Of a stretch of 64,000 nt of DNA, positions 8,667 through 16,800 are shown in pieces. The notes under the pieces were generated by a model that ran no database searches, was not told the origin of the DNA, and saw only the letters and a program-made list of their open reading frames with translations. Position 1 is the stretch's first letter, and each line of letters starts with the position of its first letter. The DNA is from an uncultured Clostridia bacterium (GTDB lineage: Bacteria; Bacillota; Clostridia; Oscillospirales; Ruminococcaceae). Position numbers and translations under genes: made by a program. The stretch is from assembly GCA_947625375.1 (NCBI GenBank), contig CANQOC010000006.1, forward strand, positions 1-64,000, given 5' to 3'.

Positions 8667-9036
8667 AAAGAAAACGGAGAAACATCAAAGATGATACATT
8701 TAACGTCTGCCACAAAGTGAACGCATTTAGCAAAGTATGACATCGCCGCAAATTTCCCCCGCCGTCAGGCGGCACGTCTACCCTTAGCAACGCAAATCCC
8801 CCTCCCATGTGGGAGGGGGTAGGGGGTGGGAGTCTGAAAATAGCATGAGCGCCAGCGAATTCCTTTTAAAGAAGTGTGGTGCGCTTCTCAGTCTTGTACA
8901 TCGTTACTAATCTTCCTCCACGCCCCCTCCCCTTGAGGGGAGGGACGGGGAGGGGTGACTTTAGATAGCATGAGCGCAAGCGAATTCCTTTGCCCTGCCA
9001 AAAAAAATAGCAGCACCATGCGGTGCTGCCATTTTT

Positions 9037-9058
9037 TGGTGAGGATAATAGGACTCGT
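9037..9058 (-). repeat. displaced copy of the tRNA-Val 3' end
   Basis: These 22 bases repeat exactly the 3' end of the tRNA-Val gene at 9387-9408, from the T-loop through the acceptor strand and encoded CCA. Homology stops inside the T-loop. A GCAGCACC/GGTGCTGC hairpin with a T-run (minus strand, 9002-9029) follows, as a tRNA terminator would. This is either an attachment-site duplication left by an integrated element or the stub of a second tRNA gene. Confidence 0.75.
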
Positions 9059-9059
9059 A

Positions 9060-9386
9060 ACCAAGGCGTCGTCTGCATTTGATATTAACCGCACTTTGCG
9101 TTGCGACGCCTCTGCAAAGCCGCCTCGACTCCGTCTCGGGTCTGCTTCGCAGACTTCCGGCTTTGCCGGACAATGCTGTGTGCTCTCCTATAATGTTGCG
9201 CGCCGATGTCGCCTTGCGGAAAAGCAATCGCATCCATGGTGCAAAGCGCCCGAACTTTTGCCGAATTTGAATCGTTTGTAAATGTCGCACTTTCTTCGTT
9301 TTAACCGCTTCGCAAGCGCTTTATCATAGCTCCTCAACCTATTTTTCTCACCAAAGAAAAAAGGCGCCATACGACGCCATTTTCTT
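9060..9386. other. gene-free segment between tRNA-Val and its 3' copy
   Basis: About 325 bases flanked by direct copies of the tRNA 3' end. No convincing reading frame or RNA is visible; there is a small hairpin (TCTGCTTCGCAGA near 9147) and a GC-poor right half. It may be what remains of a tRNA-integrated element. Confidence 0.5.
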
Positions 9387-9462
9387 TGGTGAGGATAATA
9401 GGACTCGAACCTATGACCCCCTGCACGTCAAGCAGGTGCTCTACCAGCTGAGCTATACCCTC
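9387..9462 (-). tRNA. tRNA-Val (anticodon GAC)
   Basis: Read on the minus strand, the 5' acceptor GAGGGTA pairs with TATCCTC (one G-U pair). The D-arm is GCTCAGCTGGTAGAGC, the anticodon stem CCTGC/GCAGG holds the loop TTGACGT giving anticodon GAC (Val), and the T-arm is ATAGGTTCGAGTCCTAT. A discriminator A and an encoded CCA (9387-9389) follow. It has its own consensus promoter and a short hairpin with a T-run downstream. Confidence 0.95.
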
Positions 9463-9477
9463 GTCACAACGCTATAT

Positions 9478-9506
9478 ATTATATCAAACGTCCGGGCGGT
9501 TGTCAA
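9478..9506 (-). promoter_or_regulatory. promoter of tRNA-Val
   Basis: On the minus strand TTGACA (9501-9506), 17 bases, TATAAT (9478-9483), 15 bases before the tRNA 5' end: a full-consensus promoter as expected for a stable RNA. Confidence 0.85.
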
Positions 9507-9514
9507 GCCTTTTT

Positions 9515-10000
9515 TCAAAAATTTTTCTGCTTTCTGCGATAAGCGACGTGGCGGTAGGATATCCCGCCGTCACAGTTCCCGCCGATAACCTCGGCGGCCC
9601 AGTCCGAGCGCTCGAATTTCGGGAAGAAAACGTCGGCCTCGGGGAAGCTCGCGTCGATTTCGGTCAGAATCATTTCGTCGGCAATCCCGATTGCGTCGGC
9701 ATAAACCCGCGCCCCGCCGATGATAAATCCGTCCCCGCCGATGAGCGCAAGCGCCTCGCCGAGCGATTTACATGTTTCGACCCCGTCGGGCATACGGTCC
9801 GGATTCCGCGTGATGACGATGTTACGCCGATTCGGAAGCGGCCGCCCTATCGACTCAAACGTCAGCCGCCCCATCACGACCGCCGCGCCGCGCGTCGTCT
9901 CCCTGAAAAACCTCATATCCCCCGGGAGATTCCAAAGAAGGGCGTTTTTCGCGCCGAGCTCCCCGTTTTTTCCGATTGCGGCAATGATTTTCACCGGCAT
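9515..10000 (-). CDS. folA: dihydrofolate reductase
   Basis: The enzyme reduces dihydrofolate to tetrahydrofolate with NADPH, regenerating the cofactor oxidised by thymidylate synthase. The 161-residue product has the family hallmarks: KIIAAIGKNGELG at the N-terminus, LLWNLPGDMRFFRE (residues 21-34, with the conserved Trp and acidic Asp28), VVMGRLTFESIGRPLPNRRNIVITRN (41-66) for NADPH binding, and IIGGARVYADAI. The ATG at 10000 follows GAGGTG at 6-7 bases; a GTG at 10009 is in frame but lies inside the ribosome site. It starts 10 bases after thyA, forming the standard thyA-folA pair under the thyA promoter. Confidence 0.95.
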   Translation of the reverse strand: MPVKIIAAIGKNGELGAKNALLWNLPGDMRFFRETTRGAAVVMGRLTFESIGRPLPNRRNIVITRNPDRMPDGVETCKSLGEALALIGGDGFIIGGARVYADAIGIADEMILTEIDASFPEADVFFPKFERSDWAAEVIGGNCDGGISYRHVAYRRKQKNF

Positions 10001-10010
10001 TTTTGTCACC

Positions 10011-10916
10011 TCACTGTGATATTGGGAAGGAAATCTTTCCCATATGCTTATAGTCGATAAGCTTGACGTCGCGGCACTCCGCCGAATTGTCGAAGTCGAA
10101 GAAATCCCCGACGTCCGGGTTCAGCCAAAGCTTCGGCGCGTCGAGTCCGCCGCCGTTTTCGTCATACCGCCGGATTTGCTCCTTGACGCCGTCAATCTGA
10201 TTGACATAGATGTGCGCGTCCTTAATCGACCAGTCGAGAGTCCCCGCCTTGAGCCCGCAGACCTGCGCCAGCATCATCAGAAGCACGGCATACTGTGTGA
10301 CGTTGAACGGCAGACCGAGCGGCACGTCGCAGCTCCTCTGGTGCACCCACGCGTTGAGCTTTCCGTCGGTCACGTCCCACTCGCTCGACCATACGCACGA
10401 CGGCAGAACCGCCGTTTCGAGATAGTCATTCTGCCAGAGCGACATCACCATCCGGCGGTCGGCGGGGTTGTTTTTCAGCTTCGAGATAAGCTCCTGCGTC
10501 AGTCCGAATTTCCTGACAATCCAGCCGTAAGCCGTGCCGATGGTGTGCGCCCACTCGACGCCGAAATACTTGTGGATTTGTTTTTTGACGAGCCTTCCGC
10601 TTCCGTCCGGGACCATCTGCACGGCGTTCCAATAGCCGTCCTCGCCGATTTCCCATTCGTCCCAGATTCTGACGCCGCGCTCCCGAAGCCAGCGGACGTC
10701 GTTCGACTGCGCCTGATAAAACCAAAGCATTTCAAGCACCGCCTGACGGATAAAGACCTGTTTGGTGGTGAGAATCGGGAACTCCTCGCCGACGTCGACC
10801 GAGAACCCGAACGACGGCAGCTTTACGGTGTTGACGCCGGTGCGGTTTTCAACCTCCCGCCCCTCGCCAAGAATCCTCTTCAGCAGTCCGCAGTATATAT
10901 CATCAAATTTCGCCAT
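10011..10916 (-). CDS. thyA: thymidylate synthase (ThyA-type), atypical active site
   Basis: Converts dUMP to dTMP using methylene-tetrahydrofolate. The 301-residue product keeps the family core: the N-terminal loop with RTGVNT, the double Arg (154-155), the catalytic Cys174 within LPSCVW, QRSCDVPLGLPFN (193-205) with the Asn that selects dUMP over dCMP, and the DAHIYVNQ segment. Two residues depart from the usual pattern: the PCH motif reads SCV, and the YxNH motif reads YVNQ. The ATG at 10916 is preceded by CGGAGGGCGAGGGC. A shorter upstream extension to 10955 lacks a ribosome site. It is the first gene of a thyA-folA operon. dCMP hydroxymethylase is unlikely because Asn205 is retained. Confidence 0.92.
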   Translation of the reverse strand: MAKFDDIYCGLLKRILGEGREVENRTGVNTVKLPSFGFSVDVGEEFPILTTKQVFIRQAVLEMLWFYQAQSNDVRWLRERGVRIWDEWEIGEDGYWNAVQMVPDGSGRLVKKQIHKYFGVEWAHTIGTAYGWIVRKFGLTQELISKLKNNPADRRMVMSLWQNDYLETAVLPSCVWSSEWDVTDGKLNAWVHQRSCDVPLGLPFNVTQYAVLLMMLAQVCGLKAGTLDWSIKDAHIYVNQIDGVKEQIRRYDENGGGLDAPKLWLNPDVGDFFDFDNSAECRDVKLIDYKHMGKISFPISQ

Positions 10917-10945
10917 GCCCTCGCCCTCCGAATTCGCTTTTTGAT

Positions 10946-10974
10946 AGTATAGCACAGTATTTTACGGAAAGCAA
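10946..10974 (-). promoter_or_regulatory. promoter of thyA-folA
   Basis: On the minus strand TTGCTT (10969-10974), 17 bases, TATACT (10946-10951), about 30 bases before the ATG of thyA. Confidence 0.75.
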
Positions 10975-11171
10975 GCGGAAAAACCGCAGCGTCCTTACCC
11001 TCATTATCCATCAGTTTTGACCTTTGTTTCGCCATTTTACTCGTTAAAGTGTTGAAAAAATATTGTTGAAACAGTGGCATTTTCCACAAAAACGGCATGG
11101 TATTGATTGTCAATACAGCCAATCTTTTGCGGATTTGAGAAAAAAGACTTTTCTTTTTACGAAAAAAGTGC

Positions 11172-11177
11172 TATAAT
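11172..11177 (+). promoter_or_regulatory. -10 box of the carD-like gene
   Basis: A perfect TATAAT 54 bases before the ATG. The -35 position holds only a T-rich stretch, so the promoter would be weak or activator-dependent. Confidence 0.5.
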
Positions 11178-11231
11178 CAATATGGAATTATAGCGTAGAT
11201 GCCGCCCGGTCGGCGGAACAGAGGTATCAGT

Positions 11232-11735
11232 ATGTTTAGTGTGAATGAATATGTTATCTACGGCAGCGAGGGTGTATGCAAGGTCGAGAGCATCGGGCAC
11301 CCCGACATCACAGGGCTCGATAAAAACCGGGAGTATTATACCCTTTCGCCGGTGTACAGAAGCGGGAAAATCTATACCCCGACCGATTCGACGATAATCA
11401 TGCGCCGCGTCATCACTAAGAATCAGGCCGAAGAGATCATCGGCGGAATAAAAGACATCAGCAGCGACCTCGATGTCCCGAAGGACGCCAAGCTCGCAAA
11501 CGTATTTTACCGCGACATGGTCCGCTCATACGAATGTCATAAGCTCATAAAGGTTATAAAACACGTCTTTCACAAGCAGCGCGAGTGCGCGGAGTCAAAG
11601 CGCAGCCTCCCCGCCGTCGACATGAAATTCTTCAAGATGGCCGAGGAAATGCTCTACAGCGAATTTGCCTTCGCCCTCGGAATCGACCCGAAGGACGTAA
11701 AAGGCTATATCACCGACTGCTGTGAAAATACATGA
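11232..11735 (+). CDS. CarD-family transcription regulator
   Basis: CarD/CdnL-type proteins bind the RNA polymerase beta subunit and stabilise the open promoter complex. The 167-residue product starts MFSVNEYVIYGSEGVCKVESIG, the beta-barrel RNA-polymerase-interacting domain (residues 1-60), followed by an all-helical C-terminal part as in the family. The ATG at 11232 has AGAGG 8 bases upstream; a frame-open extension to 11199 lacks a ribosome site. It is a single gene, followed by two consecutive hairpin terminators. The target promoters are not known. Confidence 0.88.
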   Translation: MFSVNEYVIYGSEGVCKVESIGHPDITGLDKNREYYTLSPVYRSGKIYTPTDSTIIMRRVITKNQAEEIIGGIKDISSDLDVPKDAKLANVFYRDMVRSYECHKLIKVIKHVFHKQRECAESKRSLPAVDMKFFKMAEEMLYSEFAFALGIDPKDVKGYITDCCENT

Positions 11736-11779
11736 AATAATTATCGCTTCAAGTGCCCGTTCTGCACATATTATTCCGG

Positions 11780-11828
11780 TATTCGGATTTCCGATTTCTA
11801 TCTTCTGTCCTCTGATTTCTAATCTCTG
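11780..11828. repeat. AG-rich (here CT-rich) intergenic repeat
   Basis: TTTCTATCTTCTGTCCTCTG and following bases match the complement of the AG-rich family seen at 8130 and elsewhere. Confidence 0.5.
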
Positions 11829-11830
11829 AA

Positions 11831-11888
11831 TGTGTCCGGAACGGACACATTTTTGCCCCGTGTCCGAAAGGCGCACGGGGCGTTTTTT
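11831..11888. terminator. two consecutive terminator hairpins
   Basis: TGTGTCCG (11831-11838) pairs with CGGACACA (11842-11849) and is followed by TTTTT; GCCCCGTG (11855-11862) pairs with CACGGGGC (11874-11881) and is followed by TTTTTT. They end the carD transcript and can also serve the convergent glnN. Confidence 0.8.
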
Positions 11889-13971
11889 ATACCGCAAACA
11901 ACATTCTTCCGTATGTCGGATAGGGCCAGTATTTTTCACCGACGAGCGTTTCAATCTCGTCCGCCACCGCCCGAAGGCTTTCCATCGCCGGAATGATGAT
12001 GTCCTTGAACCGGTTTGCCTCGGCTTGGTCCGAAGCTCCGGTGCACTCGGCGCAGCGCTCCTCGAGCGTCTGCATTTTTTTGTACATGTCGGTCGAAAGC
12101 GACGTCAGCCGCTTTATCATGTCGACCTCAAAGCCGCACTCGACGTCCGCGATGCTTCGGGCGCAGGACACGACCTCCGACATCTTTCTGACATATGTCG
12201 AAACCGCCGGGAGAATGTCCTTCTTCGCCATCTCAATCATCGTCAGCGCCTCAATCCGGATTATCTTGCAGTAGTTTTCGAGATAAATGTGATACCGCGA
12301 CTCAAGCTCCGCGCGCGAGAATACCCCCTGCCTCCTGAACAGCTCGACGTTCTTTTCGTCAAGAAGATGCGGCAGTGCGTCGGGAGTCGTCCGAAGATTG
12401 TGCAGACCGCGCCTCCCCGCCTCTTCAATCCACTCGGGACTGTACCCGTCGCCGTTGAAGAGAATTCGGCGGTTTTCGTTGATTGTCCGGCGGATAAGCT
12501 CCTCGAGCGCCTCGTTGAAGTTTTCGGCGTCCTTAAGCTCCTCATAGAACCCGTCGAGCTCGTCGGCGAGAATAGTGTTCAGCATCGTCGTCGGAATCGC
12601 AATCGACTGACTCGACCCCGGACTCCTGAACTCGAATTTGTTTCCGGTGAACGCAAAAGGCGAGGTGCGGTTGCGGTCGGTGGTGTCGCGCGGGAAGTGC
12701 GGAAGAACGTCGACGCCGATTTCAATGTCCGAGCGCTTCACCCCCTCGTATTCGCTCCCCTCGGCAATCGAGTCGATAATCGCCGTAAGCTCGTCGCCGA
12801 GGAACATCGAGATGATTGCCGGCGGGGCCTCGTTTGCGCCGAGGCGGTGGTCATTCCCCGCCGAAGCGACCGAAATTCTCAGGAGGTCCTGATACTCGTT
12901 CACGCCCTTGATTACCGCGACGAGGAGCAGCAAAAACTGCGCGTTTTCGCGCGGGGTCTTCCCGGGCTCAAAGAGGTTTGCACCCTCGGCGGTCGAGAGC
13001 GACCAGTTGTCGTGCTTTCCCGAGCCGTTGATTCCCTCGAAAGGCTTTTCGTGGAGCAGGCACTTGAACCCGTGCCTGTGCGCGACCTTTCTTAAAAGCT
13101 CCATCGTAAGCTGATTATGGTCCGAGGCGATGTTTGCGGTCGAATATATCGGCGCAAGCTCATGCTGTGCCGGCGCGACCTCGTTGTGCTCGGTCTTGAC
13201 GGTCACTCCGAGCTTCCAAAGCTCTTCGTCAAGGTCGCGCATAAACGCCTTGACCTTAAGCTTAATCATTCCGTAATAGTGGTCGTCGAGCTCCTGACCC
13301 TTCGGCGGCTTGGCGCCGTAAAGCGTCCGCCCGGTGTAAATCAAATCCTTGCGGCGGGCGTACATATCCCGGTCGATGAGGAAATACTCCTGCTCCGGAC
13401 CGCAGGTCGAGATGACCCTCTTTGTGTCATGCCCGAAGAGCTTAAGGATTCGCACCGCCGAGCGGTTGAGCGCCTCCATCGACCTTAAAAGCGGAGTTTT
13501 AGTGTCGAGGGCGTCGCCCCCGTAGGAACAGAACGCCGTCGGGATACAAAGCGTGTTCTCCTTGATGAACGCGTATGACGTCGGGTCCCAGGCGGTATAG
13601 CCGCGCGCCTCAAAGGTCGCCCGAAGTCCGCCCGAGGGGAAGCTCGAGCCGTCGGTCTCGCCCTTGATAAGCTCTTTCCCCTTGAATTCCATAATCGGTT
13701 CGCCGTTGACCGAGCCGTTCAAAAAGCTGTCGTGCTTTTCGGCGGTGATTCCGGTTAGCGGCTGGAACCAGTGTGTAAAGTGCGTCGCGCCCTGCTCGAG
13801 CGCCCAGTCGCGCATCGCCCCGGCGACCTTGTTTGCGACTCCCGCGTCGAGCGGCGTACCCGTCTCGACGGTCTTTTTGAGCGCTTCATAAGCGTCCACG
13901 GGCAGACGCTCCCGCATGACCCTGTCGTTGAATACGGCAGAGCCGAAGGTTTCGGAAATTATGTCTGACAT
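11887..13971 (-). CDS. glnN: glutamine synthetase, type III
   Basis: Makes glutamine from glutamate, ammonia and ATP in the cytoplasm. The length (694 residues) and motifs are those of the large GSIII class: [10 protein letters not shown] (65-74), [10 protein letters not shown] (111-120), [10 protein letters not shown] (191-200), [11 protein letters not shown] (261-271) and [11 protein letters not shown] (315-325). The ATG has GGAGG 6-7 bases upstream. The gene has its own consensus promoter with an inverted repeat over the -10 region, which suggests repression, plausibly by nitrogen status. The inverted repeat does not match the GlnR box I know. No glutamate synthase or ammonium transporter is adjacent; upstream on the same strand lie two sigma-factor operons, and the convergent neighbour is carD. 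Confidence 0.97.
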   Translation of the reverse strand: MSDIISETFGSAVFNDRVMRERLPVDAYEALKKTVETGTPLDAGVANKVAGAMRDWALEQGATHFTHWFQPLTGITAEKHDSFLNGSVNGEPIMEFKGKELIKGETDGSSFPSGGLRATFEARGYTAWDPTSYAFIKENTLCIPTAFCSYGGDALDTKTPLLRSMEALNRSAVRILKLFGHDTKRVISTCGPEQEYFLIDRDMYARRKDLIYTGRTLYGAKPPKGQELDDHYYGMIKLKVKAFMRDLDEELWKLGVTVKTEHNEVAPAQHELAPIYSTANIASDHNQLTMELLRKVAHRHGFKCLLHEKPFEGINGSGKHDNWSLSTAEGANLFEPGKTPRENAQFLLLLVAVIKGVNEYQDLLRISVASAGNDHRLGANEAPPAIISMFLGDELTAIIDSIAEGSEYEGVKRSDIEIGVDVLPHFPRDTTDRNRTSPFAFTGNKFEFRSPGSSQSIAIPTTMLNTILADELDGFYEELKDAENFNEALEELIRRTINENRRILFNGDGYSPEWIEEAGRRGLHNLRTTPDALPHLLDEKNVELFRRQGVFSRAELESRYHIYLENYCKIIRIEALTMIEMAKKDILPAVSTYVRKMSEVVSCARSIADVECGFEVDMIKRLTSLSTDMYKKMQTLEERCAECTGASDQAEANRFKDIIIPAMESLRAVADEIETLVGEKYWPYPTYGRMLFAV

Positions 13972-13994
13972 ATCGTCCTCCGTCGGTTATAAAA

Positions 13995-14035
13995 AGTGAT
14001 ACTAAGAGTATATATCACTTTTCCGACTATGTCAA
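13995..14035 (-). promoter_or_regulatory. glnN promoter with overlapping inverted repeat
   Basis: On the minus strand TTGACA (14030-14035), 17 bases, TATACT (14007-14012). An inverted repeat AGTGATA (13995-14001) / TATCACT (14013-14019) embraces the -10 box, as a repressor operator would. Confidence 0.75.
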
Positions 14036-14049
14036 TAAAGAGGGCAGAG

Positions 14050-15075
14050 TTAAAACACAAACTCCGTTCCGCAGTATGTGATTTTTGCGACCTTGTCCGT
14101 TTCGAGCGGGACCGCAAAGGATATCCTTATTCCCGTCTCTCCCGCGTCGGGGTCGCGGTAAGCGTCATATCCGTAGGCGAAGTCATAGTTTTGCTCAAAC
14201 ACCGTGCCGTCCCTCATCTCGATTTTAAGAAACGCGTTTTCCCTGCTCATCGAATACCTCAGCCATTGGTCTCCCGTCGCCGCCTCCCATTCCTCAATCT
14301 GTGCGGGGTCATAGAGCAGTATCAGTCCGAGCGGCACCAGCTTCGCCTTAATGTCGATTATCCCGTCGACCCTCGCCGCCGATTCAACCGCCTTTACGAC
14401 GTTGAGCCCGGCTGTGTCAACAGTGACGCCCCTGCCGTTTCCGCAAAGTCCGACATACCAGCTGTCGTCGTCGGCATAGCCGTTTTCGCCGAAATAAACG
14501 GTAAAGCTCTCGGGGATTCGCCCCTCCTCGGTTATTCTAATGACATAGGTCAGAATATCGCCGTCGCGGGATTCAAACGACACAATCGGGGACCTCCCGA
14601 ACGCCTGATTTGTGGTGACGCCCCAGTGAAGCGGACTGTCCTCTTCGAGATTTTCCGGGATATCGTACCCCGCCGCGTTGAATTCAACGACCCCGAGGAA
14701 CGAGTATTCGTCGCAGACCGAGCTTATAAGCCGAAAATCCCCGGGCATAAAGTCATCTGCCATATTCTCTTGCCCGTCCCCGATTTCCTCGATATCGGCA
14801 AGGGGAAGATTGCCCGCGGACGGGTTCTCGCCGACGTCCGGCGAATTTCGCGCAAACAGATTTTTGAGCGCCGCGAAGCCGTTCGCCGCCGCAAAAGCCG
14901 TCGTCACGGTCGCCGACACCGCGATAACCGCCGCTGCCGCGACGGCGATGATTTTTTTCCTGTTCACGGCGGCGCCCCTGCGGCAAAATCCGCCGTCTTC
15001 GGTATAATCAAACACTTCCTGAATATATTTCGGGTCGACCCGGCCAAGAGCCTCCGATAAACGGTAATTTTTCAT
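14050..15075 (-). CDS. membrane-anchored partner of sigma factor (anti-sigma-like), copy 1
   Basis: A 341-residue protein whose start overlaps the stop of the sigma gene by 4 bases (ATGA coupling). The cytoplasmic N-terminus (residues 1-40, KNYRLSEALGRVDPKYIQEVFDYTEDGG) is followed by RKK and one membrane segment (IIAVAAAAVIAVSATVTTAFAA, about 42-63) and a large acidic extracellular part rich in beta strands. This topology and coupling are typical of anti-sigma or regulatory partners of ECF-type sigma factors (DUF4179-like; inference). The N-terminal YxxEVF-Y(T)-DG pattern recurs in the second copy at 15760-16800, so the two are paralogues with diverged outer domains, presumably sensing different signals. 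Confidence 0.7.
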   Translation of the reverse strand: MKNYRLSEALGRVDPKYIQEVFDYTEDGGFCRRGAAVNRKKIIAVAAAAVIAVSATVTTAFAAANGFAALKNLFARNSPDVGENPSAGNLPLADIEEIGDGQENMADDFMPGDFRLISSVCDEYSFLGVVEFNAAGYDIPENLEEDSPLHWGVTTNQAFGRSPIVSFESRDGDILTYVIRITEEGRIPESFTVYFGENGYADDDSWYVGLCGNGRGVTVDTAGLNVVKAVESAARVDGIIDIKAKLVPLGLILLYDPAQIEEWEAATGDQWLRYSMSRENAFLKIEMRDGTVFEQNYDFAYGYDAYRDPDAGETGIRISFAVPLETDKVAKITYCGTEFVF

Positions 15076-15623
15076 TCCGACTCCTCCCTGTAAACGGTTT
15101 TCCTGAGCTTCCTGCGCGCCCTGAACAGCAGCGATTTGACCTTGCTCTCCGAGATGCAGAGGTCCTTTGCGATATCCCCCACCGAGTCGGTGAAGAAATA
15201 TCTCTTCATGAACACCACCCGCGATTCCCGGGAAAGACCGTCAAGAAACCCCTCGAGCATCAGCCGAAAATCCGCGTCGTCAAAGCGCAGCTCCGCGCCC
15301 TTGTCTGCAATTACCGCTTCGAGCTCATCAAGCGGCTCGGACGAGTTGGCGCTTCGCTTGTCGGCAAGGTTATATGTGAGCCTGCGGAGCGCGATGTTCC
15401 GCACAGTCCGGCAGGAATACGCCCTAAGACTCTGCGGCCTCGCCGGGGGAATCGCTTCCCAAAGGTTCATCAGCGCGTCGTTGAGACATTCCTCGGCGTC
15501 CGCCTCGCTACCGGTGATTTTCTGCGCGACGCTTTTAAGAAGCGCCCCGTATTTTTTCTGCATTTCGTCAAGGGCCGCGCCGTCGCGCTCAAAAAACAGC
15601 CCGACAATCCTCTCGTCCTCCAA
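15072..15623 (-). CDS. ECF-type sigma-70 factor, copy 1
   Basis: A 183-residue sigma factor with region 2 (GSEADAEECLNDALMNLWEAIPPARPQSLRAYSCRTVRNIALRRL, about 38-82) and region 4 (LSRESRVVFMKRYFFTDSVGDIAKDLCISESKVKSLLFRARRKLRK, about 130-175). It would direct RNA polymerase to a dedicated regulon. The start is TTG at 15623, preceded by GGGGAGGTG. A consensus vegetative promoter lies upstream, and the anti-sigma-like gene overlaps its end, so both are made together. It is clearly paralogous to the sigma factor at 16784-17350 (shared EECLNDA-LWxxIPP and KRYFF motifs). Confidence 0.88.
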   Translation of the reverse strand: MEDERIVGLFFERDGAALDEMQKKYGALLKSVAQKITGSEADAEECLNDALMNLWEAIPPARPQSLRAYSCRTVRNIALRRLTYNLADKRSANSSEPLDELEAVIADKGAELRFDDADFRLMLEGFLDGLSRESRVVFMKRYFFTDSVGDIAKDLCISESKVKSLLFRARRKLRKTVYREESE

Positions 15624-15657
15624 GCTTCACACCTCCCCGCCTCATCTGTATGATTCA

Positions 15658-15716
15658 ATTATACACCGATTCGGTTGCGCAAGCAAAAGAAAAATCTGCC
15701 CGTTAAGGACAGATTT
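15658..15716 (-). promoter_or_regulatory. terminator of operon 2 and promoter of sigma operon 1
   Basis: On the minus strand an AATCTGTCC/GGGCAGATT hairpin followed by TTTTT (15688-15716) ends the upstream operon. Next comes TTGCTT (15681-15686), 17 bases, TATAAT (15658-15663), which starts the sigma 1 operon. Confidence 0.7.
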
Positions 15717-15759
15717 CTCCAAAGACTTCGGATTTTATGAGGCAGGTTGATTTATTGTA

Positions 15760-16800
15760 TCATTCAAACGTAAACACCGCGCCGCCGAGCGAAAGGCTCT
15801 CCACCTGACTCGTGTCGACGATTGTCTCGAACGAGAAGTAAACCTCTTCGGCACCGGTAAATCCGCTGCCCAGGATGCTCGGCTGGCGGTAATAGAGCGA
15901 CCTGATTTCGGTGCCGTCCTTCATTTTAATGCCGATTTCGTTTTCGCCGACGATATTGCTGATAAGCTCGTTGTTCTCGTCTGTCGGCTCGAGACCCTGC
16001 GGGTAGAAGTGCAGACCGAGATTGTCGACCGCGGCGGTAAAGGTGACTCCGCCACACTCGGCGCTGTTGACCGATTCAATCGGCTTCACAATGCTCGACT
16101 CGTCAATCGGGACAGAGAAGCTGTATACCTTGTCGCTGACCGCGACGTGCTCCTTGTCGGGCGGGTTGTCATAGCTCGTATAGCCGAACTCTCCGATTTC
16201 GACGTTGATGGCCTCGGCGCCGTCGGGAATAGAGCTCGAGAAGTGCATGACCAGGGTCATGATTCCGTCTTCATACGACACCATCGGGGCGTTTCCGACA
16301 TAGCCGAACATTTCCTCCTCGCCGTCAATTACCGCGTTCATGCTGAATTTGCCGTAGTTGAATTTTCCGTCAAAATAGTCGGGATATTCCGCGTCGTCGA
16401 GTCCCGCGTCGGATACGTTAAGCTCGACAGTCGCATAAAATGCGTCTCTGCTCATCAATACGCCCGTGACCCTTGCGTCGCCGGGGAGGAATTCCTCTGC
16501 CTCCGGCTCGATTTCCGTTCCGATATCCTCGGCGGGAACCGTCGCAAAGCCTTCGGGGAGATGAATGTGATTCTCCTCCCGGTCGCTGATATATCCCTGC
16601 ATGGTCGACAGACCTCTGCGGCAAGCCGCGACCGCCGTAACGCCGAGCACAACCGCCATAACCGCCGCGACAGCTATTCCCGCAATCCTTCTTTTGGACA
16701 TAGTTATTCTCCTTTCGCCGTCCCTTGTATACTTAAACACTTCTTCAAGATATTTTCCGTCGACCTTTCCGATAAGCTCAAGATTAGAGTATTTTTTCAC
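15760..16800 (-). CDS. membrane-anchored partner of sigma factor (anti-sigma-like), copy 2
   Basis: A 346-residue protein from a GTG at 16800, chosen because AGAGGTG lies 8 bases before it and because the N-terminus (KKYSNLELIGKVDGKYLEEVFKYTRDGE) then aligns with copy 1. After a KRR stop-transfer signal comes a membrane segment (IAGIAVAAVMAVVLGVTAVAA) and an outer acidic domain of about 270 residues. The start lies 17 bases inside the preceding sigma gene, implying translational coupling. The outer domain has a weakly similar layout to copy 1 (LPGD-R followed by beta-rich repeats). The ligand is unknown. Confidence 0.7.
   Translation of the reverse strand: MKKYSNLELIGKVDGKYLEEVFKYTRDGERRITMSKRRIAGIAVAAVMAVVLGVTAVAACRRGLSTMQGYISDREENHIHLPEGFATVPAEDIGTEIEPEAEEFLPGDARVTGVLMSRDAFYATVELNVSDAGLDDAEYPDYFDGKFNYGKFSMNAVIDGEEEMFGYVGNAPMVSYEDGIMTLVMHFSSSIPDGAEAINVEIGEFGYTSYDNPPDKEHVAVSDKVYSFSVPIDESSIVKPIESVNSAECGGVTFTAAVDNLGLHFYPQGLEPTDENNELISNIVGENEIGIKMKDGTEIRSLYYRQPSILGSGFTGAEEVYFSFETIVDTSQVESLSLGGAVFTFE

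Larger units (their letters stand above)
8205..9030. repeat. intergenic repeat block 2
   Basis: About 0.8 kb without genes. In order: an AAACGACGCAATACACGTTG unit, a four-way-junction element (8286-8392), a C5TTTCCATGTGGAAAG5-type palindrome (8431-8455), the tail module with AGCGAATACCTT, the triple palindrome module (8557-8666), GCCGTCAGGCGGC (8762), a CCCCTCCCATGTGGGAGGGG palindrome (8801) and two further tail modules. The order triple palindrome, GCCGTCAGGCGGC, CCCATGTGGG palindrome, tail is repeated in blocks 3, 5 and 6. Confidence 0.8.

Noticed and set aside
8200..9300. Many 60-180 codon frames on both strands in the repeat blocks (also at 22.3-23.1, 28.7-29.6, 30.4-31.1, 33.3-34.6 and 41.6-42.7 kb)
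   Set aside because: The same translated fragments recur in every block and follow the palindromic modules; no ribosome sites or conserved protein features.
10011..10916. Reading thyA as a dCMP hydroxymethylase
   Set aside because: The dUMP-selective Asn (PFN, residue 205) is present and folA is its operon partner.
11830..13095. 421-codon plus-strand frame opposite glnN
   Set aside because: Shadow of a clear type III glutamine synthetase; no start signal or recognisable domain.
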